Below the pieces are notes generated by a model. That model ran no database searches. It was given only the letters and a program-made list of their open reading frames with translations, and was not told the DNA's origin. Positions 7,819 to 17,039 of a DNA stretch of 64,000 bases are shown here, piece by piece (positions within the stretch are counted from its first letter, which is position 1; each line of letters opens with the position of its first letter). The stretch lies in assembly GCA_964393825.1 (NCBI GenBank), contig CAYMUY010000006.1, positions 1 through 64,000 of the forward strand. The letters are read 5' to 3'. The position numbers were made by a program, and so were the translations under genes. The stretch comes from PFJX01 sp964393825. GTDB taxonomy: Bacteria; Pseudomonadota; Gammaproteobacteria; Burkholderiales; Thiobacillaceae.

Positions 7819-8787
7819 ATGGAACTGCACAGCATCGTCACCCCCATCTTCTGGGCGGGATTCATCGCCTTCGTCCTGGCCATGCTTGCCCTGGACCTGT
7901 TCGTCCTTGGCGGCAAGACCGCGCACAAGGTCAGTGCCAGGGAAGCGCTGGGCTGGACCGGGGTCTGGGTGACCCTGTCGCTGTCCTTCTGCGGCCTGCT
8001 CTGGTGGTGGCTGGAGGGCACCCTCGGGCGCGAGGTGGCGAACGCCAAGGCGCTGGAATTCCTCACCGGTTACCTGATCGAACTGTCGCTGTCGGTGGAC
8101 AACCTCTTCGTGTTCATCATGATCTTCAGCTTCTTCGCGGTACCGACGGAATATCAGCGGCGGGTACTGGTCTACGGCGTGCTCGGCGCCATCGTGATGC
8201 GCGCCGGCATGATCCTCGGCGGTGCCTGGCTGGTGCAGCAGTTCCACTGGGTGCTGTATCTGTTCGGCGCCTTCCTGCTGATCACCGGCTTCAAGATGCT
8301 GATCTTCGCCGAGAGTGAATCCGACCTGAACCGGAACCCCGTTCTCAACTGGCTGCGTGGCCATCTGCGCATCACCCACGAGTACCATGGCGAGAAATTC
8401 ACCATCATGCGCGACGGCGCCCGCTGGTTCACGCCGCTGTTCCTGGTGCTGGTGCTGATCGAGACCTCGGACGTGATCTTCGCGGTGGACAGCATTCCCG
8501 CCATCTTCGCCATCACCACCGACCCGTTCATCGTCTTCACTTCCAACATCTTCGCCATCATGGGTCTGCGCTCGCTGTACTTCCTGATGGCGGATCTCAA
8601 CGGCCGCTTCCATCTGCTCAAGTACGGACTGGCGCTGGTGTTGATGTTCATCGGAGTGAAGATGCTGATCGTGGATGTCTACAAGGTGCCCATCGGCCTG
8701 GCGCTGGGCATCGTCTTCATCATTCTGACCGCGTCGGTGGCGGCCAGCCTGATCGCCACCCGCAAGCACAAGGAACCCCTCGCATGA
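7819..8787 (+). CDS. TerC family membrane protein (Alx-like)
   Basis: The 322-residue polytopic protein has about eight or nine membrane segments. TerC/Alx hallmarks are the repeated acidic membrane motifs: LSVDNLFVF at about residue 92 and SDVIFAVDSIPAIFAIT at about residue 217. Alx and TerC proteins are linked to manganese export and metal loading of exported proteins. The 46-base spacer after htpX is too short for the yybP-ykoY manganese riboswitch that often precedes such genes. The stop overlaps the following yqhA-like start (ATGA), so the two are coupled. Confidence 0.9.
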   Translation: MELHSIVTPIFWAGFIAFVLAMLALDLFVLGGKTAHKVSAREALGWTGVWVTLSLSFCGLLWWWLEGTLGREVANAKALEFLTGYLIELSLSVDNLFVFIMIFSFFAVPTEYQRRVLVYGVLGAIVMRAGMILGGAWLVQQFHWVLYLFGAFLLITGFKMLIFAESESDLNRNPVLNWLRGHLRITHEYHGEKFTIMRDGARWFTPLFLVLVLIETSDVIFAVDSIPAIFAITTDPFIVFTSNIFAIMGLRSLYFLMADLNGRFHLLKYGLALVLMFIGVKMLIVDVYKVPIGLALGIVFIILTASVAASLIATRKHKEPLA

Positions 8788-9305
8788 AACGCCTGGAAAA
8801 CGGCCTCGAAGCCCTGATCTTCGCCAGCCGCTGGCTGCTCGCCCCCCTGTACCTGGGCCTGGTGCTGGCCCTGGGCCTGCTGCTGGTGAAGTTCGCCAAG
8901 GAGTTCCTGCATTTCGTGCCGCTGGTGTTCAACGCGGAGGGTGGCGAGGTGATCATCGGCCTGCTGTCGTTGATCGATGTGGTAATGGTGGGCAACCTCA
9001 TCATCATCATCGTCTTCGCCGGCTACGAGAACTTCGTCTCCCGCATGGACCTGGACAACCACGAGGATCGCCCCTCCTGGATGGGCCATGTCGGGTTCGC
9101 GGAACTGAAGATGAAGCTGATCGGCTCCATCGTCGCCATCTCCGGGATCGAACTGCTCAAGGCCTTCATGCACGTGGAGACCATGACCAACGAGCAACTG
9201 GCGTGGAAGGTCGGCATCCACATGACCTTCGTCTTCTCCGGCGTGCTGTTCGCAGTGATGGACCGCATTTCATCCGACAAGAAGAGCCACCACGCCGAAG
9301 AGTGA
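8784..9305 (+). CDS. YqhA / UPF0114 family membrane protein
   Basis: A 173-residue inner-membrane protein of unknown function with four membrane segments (residues 12-32, 50-76, 110-130, 142-162). The opening RWLLAPLYLGLVLAL and the central GYENFVSRMD segment are typical of UPF0114. It is translationally coupled to the terC-like gene, so the two may share a metal or membrane-stress role, but nothing in the sequence shows what. It converges on the HD-GYP gene, with 12 bases between stops. Confidence 0.85.
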   Translation: MKRLENGLEALIFASRWLLAPLYLGLVLALGLLLVKFAKEFLHFVPLVFNAEGGEVIIGLLSLIDVVMVGNLIIIIVFAGYENFVSRMDLDNHEDRPSWMGHVGFAELKMKLIGSIVAISGIELLKAFMHVETMTNEQLAWKVGIHMTFVFSGVLFAVMDRISSDKKSHHAEE

Positions 9306-9317
9306 CCCGTCAGTGCG

Positions 9318-10613
9318 TCAGCGCCGGCAGACGTACACCATGATGTGGCAGTGCTCGGTCACCTCGATCTTGGCCAGTTGCGCGATCACGGCGGGGTCGA
9401 TCACATAGCCCTTGGCCAGCAGCATGTAGCCGTCGCGATGCTGCAGGTCGCGCGACAGCACCATACCCGGCTTCAGCAGGGCCGGACGCAGCGGAATCTC
9501 GTCGATCTGGTTCTTCAGCTGTTCAGACAACAGTTCCACATAGTGGTCGATCACCACCGGATCGTAGCGCCGGCCCCGCTGCTCGATCAGGTAGGAAAAC
9601 GCATCCTTGGGTTTCATCGGCTCCCGCGACATGGTGCCGCTGACGAGGGAGTCGTAGTCGTTGGCCGCGCACAGGATGCGCGCGCCCACGGGAATCGCCA
9701 GCCCGGCCAGGTGGTCGGGGTAACCGCTGCCGTCGAACAACTCGTGATGCGAACGAATCAACTCGGCGGCGCCCTTGAGCTGCTCGATCTGCATCAACGC
9801 CTGCTGACCGCGTTCCGGGTGGCGCATCACCTCGGCGCGCTCGTCTCCTTCCAGCGTATTGAAGGGGCGATCCAGCAGCGCATCCGACAGGCCGATCTTG
9901 CCGATGTCGTGCAGCAGGGCCGCAAACAACACGTTCTGCTGGTCGGCGTCTGACAGTTCCATCATGCGCGCCAGGTTGCGGGCATGGTCGGCGACGCGAC
10001 GGGCATGGCCGGTGAGGTTCTTGCCGCGCATCTCGGTCAGGCCGGAGAAGGCCTGCACGGTGTTGATGAAACCAGTCTTCAATCGGGCATGGGCGGATTT
10101 CACATACTTGACCGCCTTGTTCAACTCCTCGGTGCGTTCCGCGACCTTCTGTTCCAGGCCGGCGTTGAGCGCCAGCAGTTCCTTGTTCTGGGCTTCCACG
10201 ACCGCGTTCAGGCGGCCGTTTTCCTGTTCGAGACGGCGGCGCTCCAGGGCTTCGCGCACGACCAGGAGGATCTCGCTGTCATCCCAGGGCTTGTTGATGT
10301 AACGATAGATCTGGCCCTTGTTGATGGCGGCGATGGTCGATTCCATGTCCGCATAACCGGTGAGCAGAATGCGGATGGTGTCCGGCCAGCGCAGGCGCAC
10401 CTGTTCCAGGAAGTGGGCGCCATCCATGCCCGGCATGCGCATGTCGGAGATGACCAGGTCGACATGCTCCTTCTCCAGGATCTCGATTCCGGCGGCCCCT
10501 CCCTCGCCGGTGAATATCTGGTAGCCGTGGGGTCGGAACAGGCGTTTCAGGGAAGACAGAATGGAGGGTTCGTCATCCACGAACAGCAGGCGGATGGGGG
10601 TGGCGTCACTCAT
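9318..10613 (-). CDS. Response regulator with HD-GYP c-di-GMP phosphodiesterase domain
   Basis: The protein (431 residues from the ATG at 10613) has a receiver domain (acidic FVDDEPS; phospho-acceptor Asp57 in ISDMRMPGMDG; INKPWDD at about 107-112), a coiled coil (125-175) and an HD-GYP domain. The HD pair is at HDIGKIGLSD (235-236) and the GYP motif at HHELFDGSGYPD, so all catalytic ligands appear present. HD-GYP enzymes hydrolyse c-di-GMP to GMP. An upstream in-frame start at 10682 was rejected because the added residues are low-complexity and the receiver domain begins normally at MSDATP. It is the last gene of the signalling operon, 172 bases after the previous stop. Confidence 0.9.
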   Translation of the reverse strand: MSDATPIRLLFVDDEPSILSSLKRLFRPHGYQIFTGEGGAAGIEILEKEHVDLVISDMRMPGMDGAHFLEQVRLRWPDTIRILLTGYADMESTIAAINKGQIYRYINKPWDDSEILLVVREALERRRLEQENGRLNAVVEAQNKELLALNAGLEQKVAERTEELNKAVKYVKSAHARLKTGFINTVQAFSGLTEMRGKNLTGHARRVADHARNLARMMELSDADQQNVLFAALLHDIGKIGLSDALLDRPFNTLEGDERAEVMRHPERGQQALMQIEQLKGAAELIRSHHELFDGSGYPDHLAGLAIPVGARILCAANDYDSLVSGTMSREPMKPKDAFSYLIEQRGRRYDPVVIDHYVELLSEQLKNQIDEIPLRPALLKPGMVLSRDLQHRDGYMLLAKGYVIDPAVIAQLAKIEVTEHCHIMVYVCRR

Positions 10614-10785
10614 GATCGATACTCGGTGAAGGTTGAGGCAGAAGCGCGACGCGAGCGGAGGCGCTGCCCCGCCGTTCGCCAATAAGGGTGCGGACGACCC
10701 GTCGGGTCATGTTCGCCGGAGACAGGGGCAGCGCTGGCCTGACGGCCTGCCTCCTGCACTCGCGCCAAGGACAGGGTCTGGGCAC

Positions 10786-12285
10786 TCATTCGGTGCCTCC
10801 GGCCTCGATCGCGGTTTCCACGTGCCTGAGCGGCAGGGTCACCCGGAAAGTGGAGCCCTTGCCGACTTCACTGGCCACCTCGATGCGGCCGTTGTGTTTC
10901 TGGATGATGCCGTAGGCGAGGGAAAGACCGAGGCCGGTACCCTTGCCTACCGGCTTGGTGGTGAAGAACGGATCGAAAATGCGGCCGAGGATGTCTTCGG
11001 CAATGCCCTTGCCGGTATCCGCCACTTCCACCCAGACCTCATCGTCGGCATTCGCCAGGCCGGTGCGCAGGGTGATGGTGCCGCGCGGCCCTTCGATGGC
11101 ATGGGCGGCGTTGACCATGAGATTCATGAACACCTGGTTCAACTGCGAGGGCAGGCATTCAATCTCGGGAAGATCACCGTATTCCTTCACCACATCGGCC
11201 TTGTACTTGATCTCGTTGTGCACGATGTTGAGCGTGCTGTCGAGACCCTGGTGGAGGTCGGCGAGCTGCCAGTCCGGCGAGCTGTCCAGGCGCGAGAAAT
11301 CCTTCAGATCCTGGACGATCTTGCGCACCCGGGAAATGCCTTCCCTGGACTCGCTCAACAGGGCCGGGATGTCGCCCTTCAGGTAGGGCAGGTCGAGCTG
11401 CTTCATCAGGTTATCCAGGGCCAGGCATTCTGGCGCCTCGGACTGGATCGCGTCGCGGGCGGCCTCGCAGGCGGCGATGATGCGCAGCAGGTCGTTGACG
11501 TAGCCCTCCAGGGTGCCCAGGTTGGAATGGACATAGCCGATCGGATTGTTGATCTCGTGCGCGACACCGGCGGCGAGCTGGCCGATGGAGGCCAGTTTTT
11601 CCGATTGCAGGAGCTGGTTGTGCGCCTCTTCCAGCTTCCTGATCAGGATGGTTTGTTCGGACTTTTCCTGATGCAGGGCCGCTTCCACTCTTTTCCGTGC
11701 CGTGATGTCGTGGGTGGTGCCGAACATGCGCGTGGCGGCGCCTTGATCGTCGTATTCCAGCTCGCCCTGCTCGTTGATGAAACGCACTGATCCGTCCGGC
11801 AGCACGATGCGGTAGTCGACGTTGTAGGGCTCGCCGGTGTCCAGCGTCCGGGCGAAGGCCTGCGCCACTGCCTTGCAGTCGTCCGGATGCACGCAGGCCA
11901 GGATACTTTTCCTGCCCGGAACGAAGGTGGCCGGATGCACGCCAAACATGCTGTAGACCTCGTTCGACCAGGTCACCACGCCGCTTTGGACGTCCCAATC
12001 CCAGTTGCCCATCCTGGCCACCTGGTGGGCCCTGGCCAGGCGCGCCTCGCTTTGCCGCAGCGCCTCTTCCGCCGCCGTCCGCTCGCACAACTCTTCCCGC
12101 AGGGCGCGGTTGCGATCGGTCAGTTCCACGGACATCAGTTCGAGAGAGCGCTCCACCTGGGACAGGTCGCCCTGCCATTGCCGGTAGGCCTCGTCTATCG
12201 CGGCCAGGAACGGCTGCCATTCCGGTGGCAGGGCGTCGAAGTTGCCGAGGTAGCGGCTGACCTGGCGTTTCAGCAGGGAATGCAT
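10786..12285 (-). CDS. Soluble PAS-domain sensor histidine kinase
   Basis: A 499-residue cytoplasmic kinase without membrane segments. It has an N-terminal helical region, a PAS domain (about 85-195, ending in the PAC motif MFGTTHDIT), a coiled coil, an H-box LAAGVAHEINNPIGY with His243, an N-box (NLMVNAAHAIE), and G-boxes DTGKGI and GKGTGLGLSL. It probably phosphorylates the receiver proteins of the same operon. Residues about 342-409 are identical to the second kinase of the operon, at a nucleotide identity far above the flanks. It starts 10 bases after the FIST gene stop. Confidence 0.9.
   Translation of the reverse strand: MHSLLKRQVSRYLGNFDALPPEWQPFLAAIDEAYRQWQGDLSQVERSLELMSVELTDRNRALREELCERTAAEEALRQSEARLARAHQVARMGNWDWDVQSGVVTWSNEVYSMFGVHPATFVPGRKSILACVHPDDCKAVAQAFARTLDTGEPYNVDYRIVLPDGSVRFINEQGELEYDDQGAATRMFGTTHDITARKRVEAALHQEKSEQTILIRKLEEAHNQLLQSEKLASIGQLAAGVAHEINNPIGYVHSNLGTLEGYVNDLLRIIAACEAARDAIQSEAPECLALDNLMKQLDLPYLKGDIPALLSESREGISRVRKIVQDLKDFSRLDSSPDWQLADLHQGLDSTLNIVHNEIKYKADVVKEYGDLPEIECLPSQLNQVFMNLMVNAAHAIEGPRGTITLRTGLANADDEVWVEVADTGKGIAEDILGRIFDPFFTTKPVGKGTGLGLSLAYGIIQKHNGRIEVASEVGKGSTFRVTLPLRHVETAIEAGGTE
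11058..11263. repeat. Near-identical 206-bp block, copy 1 (in soluble kinase gene)
   Basis: This stretch matches 13689-13894 with only three mismatches (by eye) at a constant offset of 2631 bases. It encodes the region before and including the N-box of the kinase ATPase domain. Sequence on both sides is still homologous but clearly more diverged, including at synonymous positions, so the block marks a recent exchange and not just protein-level constraint. Confidence 0.9.
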
Positions 12286-12295
12286 GCCGGCGCGC

Positions 12296-13426
12296 TCACT
12301 CTTCTCTGAAGGTGGTGATGGTCATGGTCTGGTTGTGCAATTCGCAGCGCGCGGTCGCGGCATGGGGCGAGATTTCGCCGTAGGAATAGAAGCCGGCCAG
12401 GGCCGGCTGCCCGCCCAATATCGCGCGCACCGACTCGACCTCCTCCTCGATGCGCTGCTTGAGCACCAGCTTGCGGCCGACACAGCTGATCAGGATGGCC
12501 AGCTCGGCCCTGGCGCCGGCCAGCGGGGCCTGGGCGGCCTCCGCGGCGCCGGCGGCGCCATCGACCAGGCGGTCGAAGTTGGCCTTCATCAGGCGGGCAT
12601 ACATGCCCTCCGGCATGTCGCCGGCGAAGGTCATCGACTGACTGTCCTCGTCCACCGCCAGGATGGTCCGGACCAGGCCGGCATGCGCGTTGGGCGCGAC
12701 CGAGAGGGCGAGCGGGAACAACAGGCCGGTGGCGGGCAGGCCAGCGGCAAACTCGCCGAGATATTTCCTGTACAGGGCCAGGGCGGACTGGCCATCCAGC
12801 TCGTACAGCACATTGCCGCTGGACCGGGTGATCAGGCGGTCGGGTCCGAACGGGTCCCAACCGCCCAGAGAGCCGTAGCCGATCCGGATGGCGTCACCGT
12901 AGAAGCCGAGCGCGGCAATCTGGCCGGACCGCGCGGGACCGTCCGCGATCACCAGGGTCTGCTGGAAGCGGGCTCCGTCGGCGGACAGTCCACCGGTCAC
13001 CTCGATGCCGGCCGGCAATACCGATTTCAGCCCCTCGACCAGATCGGTGCCGTTGACCCCGAGGCCGTCCGAGAGCAGGAAGACATGCCTGAGGTCGGCG
13101 GTCAGGAGTTCGCGAGCCAGCGCGGCGCCGGCATCCCGGCTACCGGCGGCCGAGGCGACCGACTGTTGCGCCATTCGCAGCCGGGTCCTGGCAAAGTCCA
13201 CGGCGGTGGCGACGATGCTGCCGTCATGGACACGGGTGTCGATGATCTCGCCTGCTGTCGAGCAACCCAGCAGCAAAGCGGCCGGGTAGCTGGCGCGGAT
13301 CTCGGCCAGGCGGTCATCGGTCAGCTCACCGCCGTGACCGAAGATCAGCACCAGCCGGGCCCGCGCCAACTCGGCGCCGCGGCTCCAGCCAACGCTAGCG
13401 GTCCAATGCAGCTGCTCGGTTCTCAT
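12296..13426 (-). CDS. FIST domain sensory protein
   Basis: A 376-residue protein with FIST_N and FIST_C domains, a sensory module that probably binds small ligands such as amino acids. Typical elements are ALLLGCSTAGEI (about residue 55), FLLSDGL with NGTDLVEGL (about 115-130), GGLSADGARFQQT (about 145), and the C-terminal LISCVGRKLVLKQR with GFYSYGEISPH. It lacks membrane segments and any output domain of its own, so it probably signals by protein contact with a kinase. It lies between two histidine kinase genes and its start overlaps the stop of the upstream kinase by three bases. Confidence 0.9.
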   Translation of the reverse strand: MRTEQLHWTASVGWSRGAELARARLVLIFGHGGELTDDRLAEIRASYPAALLLGCSTAGEIIDTRVHDGSIVATAVDFARTRLRMAQQSVASAAGSRDAGAALARELLTADLRHVFLLSDGLGVNGTDLVEGLKSVLPAGIEVTGGLSADGARFQQTLVIADGPARSGQIAALGFYGDAIRIGYGSLGGWDPFGPDRLITRSSGNVLYELDGQSALALYRKYLGEFAAGLPATGLLFPLALSVAPNAHAGLVRTILAVDEDSQSMTFAGDMPEGMYARLMKANFDRLVDGAAGAAEAAQAPLAGARAELAILISCVGRKLVLKQRIEEEVESVRAILGGQPALAGFYSYGEISPHAATARCELHNQTMTITTFREE

Positions 13427-15849
13427 GGGGTCTCCTTGTTTTCACCATCGTGCGCCTGGGACACCGGCAGGACGATGCGGAAGGTGGTCCCCCTGCCGAC
13501 TTCGGACTCCAGTTCGAAACGGCCGTGGTGCTTCTGGACGATGCCGTAGGCGAGCGAGAGGCCGAGGCCGGTGCCCTTGCCCACCGGCTTGGTGGTGAAG
13601 AAGGGGTCGAAGACGCGGTTGCGGATCTCTTCCGGGATACCCTTGCCGGTATCGGCCACCTCGATGTAGACGTGGTCATCATCACACTGGCCGGTGCGCA
13701 GGGTGATGGTGCCGCGCGGCCCTTCGATGGCATGGGCGGCATTGACCATGAGGTTCATGAACACCTGGTTCAACTGCGAGGGCAGGCATTCAATCTCGGG
13801 AAGATCACCGTATTCCTTCACCACATCGGCCTTGTACTTAATCTCGTTGTGCACGATGTTGAGCGTGCTGTCGAGACCCTGGTGGAGGTCGGCGTATTGC
13901 CAGTCGGGCGAACTGTCCAGACGCGAGAAGTCCCTCAGATCCTGGACGATCTTGCGCACCCGGGTGATGCCTTCCTTCGATTCATGCATCAATTGCGGGA
14001 TGTCCTCGCGCAGATAAGGCAGATCCATGCGTTGCCGCAGGCCGGCGAGTGCGTCGCGCTCCGGCGCCTCGTCCGGAAGGGCCGCTTCCGCCGCCTCGTA
14101 ACGCGCAACCAGTTCGAGCAGGTTTTCGAGGTAGGTTTCCAGCGTGCCCAGATTGGAATGCACATAGCCGATCGGGTTGTTGATCTCATGTGCGACGCCG
14201 GCGGCGAGCTGGCCGATCGAAGCGAGTTTTTCCGATTGCAGCAGCTGCGTCTGCGCCTCCTGCAACTTGCAATGCAGGCTTTCCAGCTGCTGGTATTGCT
14301 CCTGCAGCAAATCGCGCGAGTGTGTGCGTTCGACGATATCGGCCTCCAGCTGCTTCATCGCCCGCGACAAGGCTTCGGTGCGTTCATCGACGCGCAGCTG
14401 CAACTCCTCGTTGAGCTTGCGCAATGATTCCTCCATCTGCTTGCGCATCGTGATGTCGGTGCGGATGGCAATGTACTGATAAGGCTTGCCCTCGCTATCC
14501 AGGAAGGGAACGATGGTCGAGTCGACCCAATAGAAGCCGCCATCCTTGCGCCGGTTGCGCACCTCGCCGTGCCAGACCTGGCCGGCGGTAATGGCGGTCC
14601 ACATCTGGTCGAAGAAATCGCGCGAGTGCAGGCCTGAATTGATCAGGCGGTGGGCACTGCCAATCAACTCGTCGCGCCCATAGCCGGATATCGCGCAGAA
14701 CTTGTCGTTCACATAGGTGATGACGCCCCCGGTATCGGCGATGCTGACGATGGCATGTTCATCGAGCGCGGTTTTCTGCGCCTGCAGTTCGTTGTTGGTT
14801 TGCGCCAGCAGATCGTACATGCGCTCCATCGTGGTCAGGTCCTGGGCCACGCAGAGCAGGCCTCTGTTCCCCCCTGCCCCGTCGGCGATGGGTGTGCGGG
14901 TGATGATGTAGTGTCCCTCCATGCCCTCCGGCGTGGCCAGGAGCAGGTCCTGGCGCAGGGCGTTGCCGCTGGCCAGTGCGTCGTGATCGCTCGCCGTGAT
15001 CGCCGGTCCGGCGCCTTCGCCCCAGACCACGGTTTCGCTCCGGCCCTTGAGTGCATCAGCCGTCAGGCCGGCAATCTTTTCAAGACCGGCATTGCACCAG
15101 ACGATGCGCGATTCCGCATCCTTGAACCAGATCGGCACGGGAATGCTCAGCAACATGGTTCGGGCTTCACGTTCCTTGTCCCGCAGCCTGGTGTGCAATC
15201 TGTCCTGGCGGCGGATCACCACTACCGCGATCAGCCCCGCCAGCCCGGCGGCGATCATGGCATTGGCCAACATGAGATTGCGCGCCAGATGATATTGGTC
15301 GTGCGCGCGACTCGCGGCTTCACGCCCGCCCCGATTCTGCTCGTCGAGCAATTGCCTCAGGTGCTGCGTAACCACGTTCTGCACCGGCAACGCCACTGTC
15401 GCCAGCAAGCGTTCCGCCGCCTCCCCGCGGTCTTCTAGCGCCAGTTCGAGCACTGTCTCCTGGGCTTGATAGCCGTGCGCGCTCTGCTCGCCCTGTAGTC
15501 GCAGCACCTCACGCTCCCGCGGCGATAGCGGCATGTTCATCAGCCTTTCCCGTGCTCTCCGGAACGTGCCCGCCAACTCACGGAAACGCAGCACCATTTC
15601 ATCCCGGGCGAAGGCATCGGTTTCGCCCAGGATGGCATGCAATTGCAGGGCGCGTTCCCGCGCCGAGAGATACATTTCGGTCATCAGGCGGGTTTTCTCG
15701 TTTTCAACCTCGACGATGCGGGTCACGCTCTGGTTGAGGGTATGCAGGTAATACATGCCCCCTCCGGCCAGGGCCAGCAGGAGGCCGATGACCAGGAGAA
15801 AACCGCTGATCAGGTCGCGGTGAGAGGCGGGTGTACTGGGGGTATCCAT
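13423..15849 (-). CDS. Membrane-bound sensor histidine kinase with two PAS domains
   Basis: About 808 residues from the ATG at 15849 (a TTG four codons upstream is possible). Order: membrane segment (about 12-34), a periplasmic four-helix-type sensor (about 35-190), a second membrane segment (about 192-213), PAS 1 (about 230-340), PAS 2 with PAC (about 360-470), a long coiled coil, an H-box VAHEINNPIGY with the phospho-acceptor His near residue 554, an N-box, and G-boxes DTGKGIP and GKGTGLGLSL. The kinase core is very close to that of the soluble kinase two genes downstream. It probably senses an envelope signal and feeds the operon's receivers. Confidence 0.9.
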   Translation of the reverse strand: MDTPSTPASHRDLISGFLLVIGLLLALAGGGMYYLHTLNQSVTRIVEVENEKTRLMTEMYLSARERALQLHAILGETDAFARDEMVLRFRELAGTFRRARERLMNMPLSPREREVLRLQGEQSAHGYQAQETVLELALEDRGEAAERLLATVALPVQNVVTQHLRQLLDEQNRGGREAASRAHDQYHLARNLMLANAMIAAGLAGLIAVVVIRRQDRLHTRLRDKEREARTMLLSIPVPIWFKDAESRIVWCNAGLEKIAGLTADALKGRSETVVWGEGAGPAITASDHDALASGNALRQDLLLATPEGMEGHYIITRTPIADGAGGNRGLLCVAQDLTTMERMYDLLAQTNNELQAQKTALDEHAIVSIADTGGVITYVNDKFCAISGYGRDELIGSAHRLINSGLHSRDFFDQMWTAITAGQVWHGEVRNRRKDGGFYWVDSTIVPFLDSEGKPYQYIAIRTDITMRKQMEESLRKLNEELQLRVDERTEALSRAMKQLEADIVERTHSRDLLQEQYQQLESLHCKLQEAQTQLLQSEKLASIGQLAAGVAHEINNPIGYVHSNLGTLETYLENLLELVARYEAAEAALPDEAPERDALAGLRQRMDLPYLREDIPQLMHESKEGITRVRKIVQDLRDFSRLDSSPDWQYADLHQGLDSTLNIVHNEIKYKADVVKEYGDLPEIECLPSQLNQVFMNLMVNAAHAIEGPRGTITLRTGQCDDDHVYIEVADTGKGIPEEIRNRVFDPFFTTKPVGKGTGLGLSLAYGIVQKHHGRFELESEVGRGTTFRIVLPVSQAHDGENKETP
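13689..13894. repeat. Near-identical 206-bp block, copy 2 (in membrane kinase gene)
   Basis: Partner of 11058-11263, with three mismatches in 206 bases. It encodes the same 68 residues in both kinases, running from ADLHQGLDS to the TLRTG before the G1 box. Confidence 0.9.
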
Positions 15850-15864
15850 GCGGAGGCTCAATGG

Positions 15865-16719
15865 TCAGGCCATCAGCAAGGCGCAGTAGCTTTCATGCTC
15901 CCGCTCGATATTTGGCAGCAGTTCCCCGAGCCGCTGCCCCCGCAGCCCGATCCGATGCCAGGAAGCGGGGTCGAGTGGCGGCACCTGGGCAGCGGGGTCT
16001 CCGGCCAGGTCCAGCGCGTGCGCGAGAATGTTGGCGACATGCACCACATCGGCCAGGGTCGCCGCGGCGGAGGCATCCCGTCCCGGTTCCGGCGCGTGAT
16101 GCTGGGCCACGGCGCGCACGATTTCGTCCGGAAGCTGCCAGCGCGCGGCCAACGCGGCGCCGGCCTCGGCATGATCGAAGCCGAGCACATCCCGTTCCGC
16201 CGCCGCCAGGGTGCAGTCCCTGTGCTGGCGTGCCTCGAACACGCGCGCGTAATGCTCGGCACGGGTGGTGAGCAGCATCAGGACGCCAATGTCGTGCAAC
16301 AGGCCGGCGCTGAAGGCGGCTTCCGTATCCAGACCGACCTCCCGCGCCAGCGCGCGCGCGCAGATCGCCGCGCCGATTCCATGTCGCCAGTAGGACACCG
16401 GATCGAAGATCCCACCCATCGGCGCTGGAAAATAATTGGTCACCGAGGCCGCCATCACCAGGCTGCCGACCGCGCGAAACCCAAGGATGACGATGGCTTC
16501 ATGAATGCTCGCGACCTTGTGCTGCACACCATAGAAGGGGGAGTTGGCGACACGCAGCGCGCGCGCGGCCAGCGATTGATCCTTGGCGATGCCCTCGGCA
16601 ATCTGTTCGACCTCCGTGAGTTCGTTGTCCAGGGTGCGGATCAACTCGCTCACCACCGCCGGCAACGAAGGGAGCTTGCGGATATCCGCGAGGACGTCCT
16701 CCAGGCTCAGCGGCGTCAT
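15865..16719 (-). CDS. HDOD domain protein
   Basis: A 284-residue HDOD protein, a non-catalytic relative of HD hydrolases used as a signalling scaffold. It opens with DIRKLPSLPAVVSEL and LAARALRVANSPFYG, both typical of HDOD, and keeps LLHDIGVLML (about residue 150) and QHHAPEP (about 215) with part of an HD-like metal set. Its start overlaps the stop of the upstream small protein (ATGA) and it ends just before the membrane kinase gene, so it is tightly embedded in the operon. Partner proteins are unknown. Confidence 0.88.
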   Translation of the reverse strand: MTPLSLEDVLADIRKLPSLPAVVSELIRTLDNELTEVEQIAEGIAKDQSLAARALRVANSPFYGVQHKVASIHEAIVILGFRAVGSLVMAASVTNYFPAPMGGIFDPVSYWRHGIGAAICARALAREVGLDTEAAFSAGLLHDIGVLMLLTTRAEHYARVFEARQHRDCTLAAAERDVLGFDHAEAGAALAARWQLPDEIVRAVAQHHAPEPGRDASAAATLADVVHVANILAHALDLAGDPAAQVPPLDPASWHRIGLRGQRLGELLPNIEREHESYCALLMA

Positions 16720-17039
16720 CCGAGTTGCTCCAGGCGGTAGGCGAGCACGCTGTCGAACAATTGGCGATCCGCCTCGTCGGGCCCCGCCCCGCGGAACAGG
16801 TACGACAGACGCGCGCGGACCGCCTCGCGCAGGGCTTCACGCTCAGCCGTTGACGGCACTTCCGGTTCCGCCACACAGATCTGATGGATACCCCGTCGCT
16901 GAAGCATGTCGAGGAGATGCCCGGTCAGCTCGCCGCCCGCGGCCAGGAGCAACGCACCGTGGGCATCTTGAACATCCTCGCCCAGGCACATGCCGGGCAC
17001 GGCCTGGTCCAGTGCAAGAAAGCGGCGCTTCACGGGCAC
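16716..17039 (-). CDS. Small protein resembling the accessory domain of HD-GYP regulators
   Basis: About 107 residues from a GTG at 17039 (GTG 17033 also possible). It overlaps the end of the REC-PAS gene by about ten bases. The motif LDQAVPGMCLGEDVQDAHG then ALLLAAGGELT and LQRRGIHQICV is the pattern seen in domains attached to HD-GYP and PilZ-like regulators, and a similar stretch occurs at the C-terminus of the HD-GYP protein of this operon (LLKPGMVLSRDLQHRDG). Here it is free-standing, which suggests a detachable accessory subunit. A longer frame from 17171 overlaps the upstream gene and looks non-coding. Confidence 0.65.
   Translation of the reverse strand: MPVKRRFLALDQAVPGMCLGEDVQDAHGALLLAAGGELTGHLLDMLQRRGIHQICVAEPEVPSTAEREALREAVRARLSYLFRGAGPDEADRQLFDSVLAYRLEQLG

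Noticed and set aside
10614..10785. 172-base gap inside the signalling operon as a possible promoter for the HD-GYP gene
   Set aside because: No convincing -35/-10 pair or operator could be read on the minus strand; it may simply be a loosely packed junction.
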